A DNA stretch of 9,492 nt from an uncultured Oscillospiraceae bacterium. Its GTDB lineage: Bacteria > Bacillota > Clostridia > Oscillospirales > Acutalibacteraceae. Positions within the stretch are counted from its first letter, which is position 1; the number at the start of each line of letters is the position of its first letter. The notes under the pieces were generated by a model, which was not told the DNA's origin, did not search any database, and saw only the letters and a program-made list of their open reading frames with translations. The translations under genes and the position numbers were made by a program. Below, in pieces: positions 6,636-9,492 of the stretch. The stretch covers positions 1-9,492 of the forward strand of contig UQFM01000068.1 in the NCBI GenBank assembly GCA_900540295.1. The letters are read 5' to 3'.

Positions 6636-6653
6636 GGGGAATAGAAATTCCCC
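6636..6653 (-). promoter_or_regulatory. Hairpin/operator-like repeat in the hexosaminidase leader
   Basis: GGGGAAT (6636-6642) and ATTCCCC (6647-6653) form a perfect 7-bp inverted repeat around a 4-nt loop. It lies between the predicted transcription start (about 6682) and the Shine-Dalgarno site (6619-6622). There is no T run after it. It may be a repressor site for sugar control or an mRNA-stabilising hairpin. Confidence 0.5.
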
Positions 6654-6688
6654 CGTGATTTTCGAATATCCTAATCCCAATTACTGAG

Positions 6689-6697
6689 ATTATATCA
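6689..6697 (-). promoter_or_regulatory. Extended -10 promoter of the hexosaminidase gene
   Basis: On the minus strand TGATATAAT is a perfect extended -10 (TGnTATAAT). The position of the -35 holds only a T tract, which fits promoters that depend on the extended -10. It begins about 25 nt after the spoIIR stop codon, making the hexosaminidase gene separately expressible. Confidence 0.65.
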
Positions 6698-6721
6698 AAA
6701 ACCGCGGGAGAAAAAAAGGCT

Positions 6722-7348
6722 TTATTTTACTTTCTCGGCAATTTTTTCAAAGATTTCCACAATTTTAAAGCGCATTTCGTACTTCGGATTGCTTTGCGCA
6801 ATTTCCGCCTCCTGTTCGGACAGCACATCTTCTATATCCGCTTCCGCCTCGGCGGCAGGCAGACACATCGGCGGAAACATCACACACCACCAGTTTTGCC
6901 CCGCCCCCTCGCCGATAATGACGCGAACCGCCTCATACGTGCCTGCGGGCAAAGTCACTTTTTCATCATACGTGCGCGTATTGAAAAAATCCTTGCCGAT
7001 TTCCACACGCACACCATAGTCAAACCCGTTTTCACGAATCACCGCTTCGGCGGCTTTTTGCAGTTCCGCCTTTTCGCTGTCTAAAATAAGCTCCGCATCC
7101 GCCGCCGTCATACTGCCGTCAAACAGCGTTTTCCCCGTTTCCAAAACCGCGTCGCGCACCTTTAGTTTCAGCGCTTGGTCTTCTGCTGTGTCGGAATTTG
7201 CAATCACGTGCATACGAAGCACCTGTTCGCGGATATTGCCGCAGGACGCCCCGAACGAGGTAACACTTAATAAAATTGCAACCATTAATCCGCAGAAAAC
7301 GGATATTTCGATTTTTTGTATTTTGCTTAAAATCCGATGTTTTTGCAT
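6722..7348 (-). CDS. spoIIR: Stage II sporulation protein R (SpoIIR)
   Basis: SpoIIR is made in the forespore under sigma-F, exported into the intermembrane space, and triggers SpoIIGA to process pro-sigma-E in the mother cell. This 208-residue protein has one N-terminal membrane or signal segment (about 14-33, EISVFCGLMVAILLSV). The conserved domain follows: LRMHVIANSDTAEDQALKLK (44-63), VRDAVLE, then GQNWWCVMFPPMC (150-162), which is diagnostic of the family. The start is placed at ATG 7348, which gives the usual short N-terminus; the frame is open up to 7420 but the added residues look non-coding. The best Shine-Dalgarno, AAAGGAT, is 11 nt or so upstream and lies inside the 3' arm of a long hairpin. 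No terminator separates it from the DUF4097 gene upstream. Its presence implies an endospore-forming lineage. Confidence 0.94.
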   Translation of the reverse strand: MQKHRILSKIQKIEISVFCGLMVAILLSVTSFGASCGNIREQVLRMHVIANSDTAEDQALKLKVRDAVLETGKTLFDGSMTAADAELILDSEKAELQKAAEAVIRENGFDYGVRVEIGKDFFNTRTYDEKVTLPAGTYEAVRVIIGEGAGQNWWCVMFPPMCLPAAEAEADIEDVLSEQEAEIAQSNPKYEMRFKIVEIFEKIAEKVK

Positions 7349-7355
7349 ATATGTT

Positions 7356-7397
7356 TCAATCCTTTCACCGAACGGTTTCGTTCGACAAAAGGATTGA
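7356..7397 (-). promoter_or_regulatory. Long RNA hairpin sequestering the spoIIR ribosome binding site
   Basis: TCAATCCTTT (7356-7365) and AAAGGATTGA (7388-7397) are perfect inverted arms; inside them CGAACG and CGTTCG pair around a 4-nt loop (7375-7378). The two helices are separated by 3 x 3 mismatched bases in DNA. In minus-strand RNA those bases are UGU opposite GUG, which form three successive G-U wobbles, so the spoIIR-sense transcript gives an unbroken 19-bp stem. The plus-strand RNA would have C-A mismatches there. The 3' arm contains the AAAGGAU Shine-Dalgarno of spoIIR and ends 7 nt before its ATG. No T run follows, so it is not a terminator. Confidence 0.75.
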
Positions 7398-7418
7398 CTG
7401 AAAAAATAAGGTTTATAC
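7389..7418 (-). promoter_or_regulatory. Weak sigma-F-like promoter candidate for spoIIR
   Basis: On the minus strand GTATA (7418-7414) matches the forespore sigma-F -35 as I know it, and GTCAATCCTT (7398-7389) follows after 15 nt, a partial match to the GG-N-N-A-N-A-rich -10. The second G and the later A are missing. The predicted start near 7382 would fall inside the 5' arm of the hairpin. This is tentative; it is supported mainly by the expected sigma-F control of spoIIR. Confidence 0.35.
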
Positions 7419-7446
7419 AATATTTTCTAAAAACGGAAATTTTCGG

Positions 7447-8484
7447 TTACGGTGTATGCAGGGATACATTGCCGCTTGTGGTTGTGACGGAGCAAAGCCC
7501 TGCGTTAGAATCGCTGTACGGCACATCCACCGTACCGCCGGAAGTTGACACGTCAAAATTCTTTTTAGAAAGCAGATTTCCCCGCACACTGCCGCTTCCC
7601 GTATGAATTTCCAGCTTATCGGCATCAGAATTTTTGAACAAGACATTTCCGCTCATGGTTTCCGCCGAAAAGGTCTTCGCCAGCACATCTTCTAAATTCA
7701 AAATCCCGCTGTTGGAATTGAGCGTCATATTTTCCTGTACCCGCACTGTGCGGAACAGGATGTTTCCGCTCATGGTTCCTGCGGAAAAGCTTTTCGCCTG
7801 CACGTCTTCTAAATTTAAAATTCCGCTGTTGGAATTGAGCGTCATATCTTCCTGTGCCTGTACTGAAGAGAATATAATATTTCCGCTCATATTTCCGGCT
7901 TCCAAGACCTTCACATTGACTTTTTCAACCCGAATCAAGCCACTGTTGCTGTGTACCGTAAGCGTTTCGTTCGCAGAGCCTAAAAACCGAATATTTCCGC
8001 TCATGGTGGCAATATCCGCGGTGTTAAAGGTAAACTCCTCATCTACAAACGCCGCGCCGCTTTGTGCGTTTATCTGCAGTTTCTGATAATTTTTATCGGG
8101 CAAATATACAGTAATTTTCATTTCGGTTTCGTCTGTTGTACCCCAAAAGAAACCGAAATTTTCATACCACAGGCGGGAATCTTTCTGCTTTACGGTAAGC
8201 GTATTGTTCTGCACGGAAACCGCACACGTTTGGCGGGCGGTTTCTGTGCACTCTACGCGGCACTGCCCGTCCTCGGCAAACGCAAAATACACGTTGCTCC
8301 ATATGCTTTCAATATCAATATTCTGAAACGGTTCTTCCGCCGTATAGGTTTTGGTTTCTAAAGTAACGGTATTCAGCGACTTATAATCGAAGCCGATTTT
8401 TAACGACGCGCCCAGCACGATGAGCAAGCCGAGCAAAATGCAGGAAACTGCAACTATACATGTGATTTTTACACGTTTTTTCAT
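7447..8484 (-). CDS. DUF4097 beta-helix repeat protein, membrane-anchored
   Basis: A 345-residue envelope protein of the DUF4097 (putative adhesin) family. It starts with a charged MKKRVK and one hydrophobic segment (about 7-29), so it is exported and anchored, or cleaved. The rest is rich in Ser, Asn, Gly and beta-forming residues. From about 160 to 285 it has a regular repeat of 38-39 residues, each marked by a MSGN box (161, 199, 238, 277) and a half-repeat SNSG (179, 218, 257); this is the pattern of a right-handed beta-helix with about 20 residues per turn. The two best copies are 117 bp long and clearly duplicated. The ATG overlaps the preceding stop as ATGA (8484-8481) with AAAGGGGGA upstream, so it is translationally coupled. 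The frame extends to 8535 but that is the end of the upstream gene. No biochemical function is known to me; envelope stress sensing is a guess from the operon type. Confidence 0.87.
   Translation of the reverse strand: MKKRVKITCIVAVSCILLGLLIVLGASLKIGFDYKSLNTVTLETKTYTAEEPFQNIDIESIWSNVYFAFAEDGQCRVECTETARQTCAVSVQNNTLTVKQKDSRLWYENFGFFWGTTDETEMKITVYLPDKNYQKLQINAQSGAAFVDEEFTFNTADIATMSGNIRFLGSANETLTVHSNSGLIRVEKVNVKVLEAGNMSGNIIFSSVQAQEDMTLNSNSGILNLEDVQAKSFSAGTMSGNILFRTVRVQENMTLNSNSGILNLEDVLAKTFSAETMSGNVLFKNSDADKLEIHTGSGSVRGNLLSKKNFDVSTSGGTVDVPYSDSNAGLCSVTTTSGNVSLHTP
7645..7878 (-). repeat. Two tandem 117-bp repeats inside the DUF4097 gene
   Basis: Copies 7645-7761 and 7762-7878 align without gaps, with about four of five bases identical by my manual count. 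They encode two successive 39-residue units running into MSGN boxes. The block ATTGAGCGTCATAT recurs at exactly 117 bp. More diverged units continue toward the N-terminus. Copies this similar can recombine and change repeat number. Confidence 0.85.
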
Positions 8485-9083
8485 TTCTGCTCCCCCTTTC
8501 CGACGAAGGCGTGTTTTACACGCAGTAAAAGCCATTTACTGCTGCGCAGAATCAGCACGGCGACTTTGTTGCATACAAACAGGAACAACAGACCCACACC
8601 GATGCCAATCAGTCCGACACCTAAAAGGAAAATGCCCTGCAACAGATTTCCCGAAAGCGCAAACGGCAGAATACTGAATACACCCGCCGCACCACAGGCA
8701 AACGCACTAAGGTCTATGGCATACAGCACAGCAACCGCCGCCCACAAAAGCACATAGGCGCCAAAAAACAGAGCCAGCACAGCAAGCACCATGGGCACCC
8801 ACAGTGGTGACCCGAGCAGCAGTAAAATAATTTCGCCTGCGCGCAAAGCACGCGTCGGGCGTACCTTTTCCTGCACCAAACGCGGCAGAGGGGTTTCTTT
8901 CAAAATCTGCTCGACAATTTGTTCTACCGAACCGAGCTCACGGATTGCCTCTTCTTCTGTATGCCCGTCTTCGGTATAATCGTCAATCATTTCCGCGTAG
9001 TAGTCTAAAAATTTCTCGATATCGCTTTGCGGCAATCCCTGTATTTTTCTGCGGATTTCCGCAAGAAATTCTGCTTTATTCAT
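8481..9083 (-). CDS. DUF1700 integral membrane protein
   Basis: A 200-residue protein of the DUF1700 (HAAS-type) family. The N-terminal cytosolic helical domain begins MNKAEFLAEIRRKIQGLPQS and continues with YYAEMIDDYTEDGHTEEEAIRELGS (29-53), the family signature. The rest (about 83-178) holds four to five hydrophobic membrane segments, followed by a basic tail (RSSKWLLLRVKHAFVGKGEQK region, 180-200). The ATG at 9083 has GAGGAG 7 nt upstream and overlaps the padR end by 8 nt; its own end overlaps the DUF4097 start by 4 nt. Such overlaps suggest the three proteins act together. In Firmicutes this trio recurs; the soluble domain is thought to interact with regulators, but the role is not established. 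Confidence 0.88.
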   Translation of the reverse strand: MNKAEFLAEIRRKIQGLPQSDIEKFLDYYAEMIDDYTEDGHTEEEAIRELGSVEQIVEQILKETPLPRLVQEKVRPTRALRAGEIILLLLGSPLWVPMVLAVLALFFGAYVLLWAAVAVLYAIDLSAFACGAAGVFSILPFALSGNLLQGIFLLGVGLIGIGVGLLFLFVCNKVAVLILRSSKWLLLRVKHAFVGKGEQK

Positions 9084-9396
9084 TTGTCTGCTCCTCTCTT
9101 GTCACAAATTTATAAATGGACATAATTTCTTTCCACTCCTGTGAAAAGGCTTCAATGCGCTCGCGCCCTTTTTCCGTAATATGATAGTATTTTCTGAGCC
9201 GACCGTTATGCTCCACGGAATACACGGTTAAGCATTCCGCTGTCTCCAAGCGGCGCAGAATCGGATACAGCGTGGATTCGGAAACCGTGACATAGGGCTT
9301 TATATCCTTGATAATTTGATACCCGTAGGAGTCTTCATTTTTAATGGCGGCAAGGACGCACACGTCCAATAAACCGCGCTTTAACTGAATATCCAT
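9076..9396 (-). CDS. PadR-family transcriptional regulator
   Basis: A 106-residue PadR subfamily-2-type repressor: a winged helix with a short C-terminal dimer helix and no large ligand domain. Features are QLKRGLLDVCVLAAI (4-18, helix 1), DSYGYQIIKDI (22-32), SESTLYPILRRLE (39-51, recognition helix), the wing from VEHNGRLRKYYHIT (61-74), and TEKGRER leading into the dimerisation helix (about 75-95). The ATG has a near-perfect AAAGGAGG 6 nt upstream. It heads the operon with DUF1700 and DUF4097 and probably represses its own promoter through the palindrome that covers the -10. PadR proteins often respond to lipophilic drugs or phenolic acids or to envelope damage; the inducer here is unknown. 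Confidence 0.93.
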   Translation of the reverse strand: MDIQLKRGLLDVCVLAAIKNEDSYGYQIIKDIKPYVTVSESTLYPILRRLETAECLTVYSVEHNGRLRKYYHITEKGRERIEAFSQEWKEIMSIYKFVTREEQTNE

Positions 9397-9416
9397 TGAA
9401 TGCCTCCTTTCGCCTT

Positions 9417-9437
9417 ATACTATATAATACATAGTAT
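9417..9437. promoter_or_regulatory. PadR-type palindromic operator
   Basis: ATACTAT (9417-9423) and ATAGTAT (9431-9437) are perfect 7-bp inverted arms with a 7-bp AT centre. ATACT...AGTAT palindromes of this size are typical PadR sites as I know them. It covers the -10 and part of the spacer of the promoter, so binding would block transcription. Confidence 0.8.
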
Positions 9438-9447
9438 TATTTGTCAA
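9419..9447 (-). promoter_or_regulatory. Sigma-A promoter of the padR-DUF1700-DUF4097 operon
   Basis: On the minus strand a perfect TTGACA (9447-9442) and TATAGT (9424-9419, one mismatch) are spaced by 17 nt. The start falls near 9412 just before the padR Shine-Dalgarno, leaving a very short leader. Only 10 bp of genomic sequence remain upstream before the adapter. Confidence 0.85.
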
Positions 9448-9457
9448 GAGGTATAAC

Positions 9458-9490
9458 CTGTCTCTTATACACATCTGACGCTGCCGACGA
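9458..9490 (-). other. Nextera Read 1-side adapter, reverse complement (library artefact)
   Basis: The Tn5 mosaic end CTGTCTCTTATACACATCT (9458-9476) is followed by the reverse complement of the Nextera Read 1 tail. The last two bases (9491-9492) are probably the first index bases. The biological insert ends at 9457. Confidence 0.97.
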
Positions 9491-9492
9491 TA

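Noticed and set aside
6695..6721. Possible terminator after spoIIR (GC patch with T runs)
   Set aside because: The CCGCGG core is self-complementary without room for a loop, and no longer stem can be drawn.
7356..7397. The spoIIR hairpin as a transcription terminator or a recombination site
   Set aside because: No T run follows on either strand, and no integrase or mobile element is near; the ribosome-site overlap and G-U pattern favour an RNA leader role.
7349..7420. Longer SpoIIR start at 7420
   Set aside because: The added residues cover the hairpin and an AT-rich gap, and the ATG at 7348 gives the normal signal-anchor start.
8485..8535. Longer DUF4097 start at 8535
   Set aside because: It would overlap the DUF1700 gene by about 55 bp; the ATGA overlap with a good ribosome site at 8484 is the usual coupling.

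Overview
The window is one tagmented DNA molecule: a Nextera Read 2-side adapter lies at 7-40 and the reverse complement of the Read 1-side adapter at 9458-9490. The biological insert is therefore about 41-9457, and both biological edges are library breakpoints. The insert looks like a spore-forming, low-to-mid GC Firmicute of the class Clostridia (a gut Oscillospirales/Ruminococcaceae-like genome is my guess, not shown). The reasons are a SpoIIR gene, a tryptophan T-box riboswitch, a DegV/FakB protein, a PadR-DUF1700-DUF4097 cassette, strong Shine-Dalgarno sites, sigma-A-type promoters, and some GTG and TTG starts. All complete reading frames are intact; I see no frameshift, phage gene, insertion sequence, tRNA, rRNA or CRISPR array.

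Layout from left to right. 41-336 (minus): 5' part of potA (polyamine transporter ATPase), with its own promoter and an inverted repeat in its leader. 521-1993 (minus): trpS-ybaK, a tRNA charging and tRNA editing pair behind a Trp-specific T-box leader (2018-2271), ending in a strong terminator at 472-502. 2429-4024 (plus): ilvA-ridA, threonine deaminase plus the imine deaminase that clears its reactive product. A perfect 15-bp hairpin at 4037-4072 serves as terminator for this operon and for the convergent degV. 4092-4979 (minus): degV/fakB-type lipid-binding protein. 5056-6612 (minus): a cytoplasmic GH20 hexosaminidase with an extended -10 promoter. 6722-7348 (minus): spoIIR. 7447-9396 (minus): a PadR regulator, a DUF1700 membrane protein and a DUF4097 repeat protein with overlapping genes, behind a sigma-A promoter whose -10 is buried in a PadR-type palindrome.

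The most interesting signal lies between the DUF4097 gene and spoIIR. A 19-bp hairpin (7356-7397) places the spoIIR ribosome binding site in its 3' arm. Three positions that mismatch in DNA all become G-U wobbles only in the spoIIR-sense RNA. A weak sigma-F-like promoter overlaps the 5' arm, and no terminator separates spoIIR from the PadR operon upstream. My inference is that read-through mRNA is translationally silenced, while mRNA started in the forespore lacks the blocking arm. Most other genes are ordinary housekeeping or accessory genes of recognised families.
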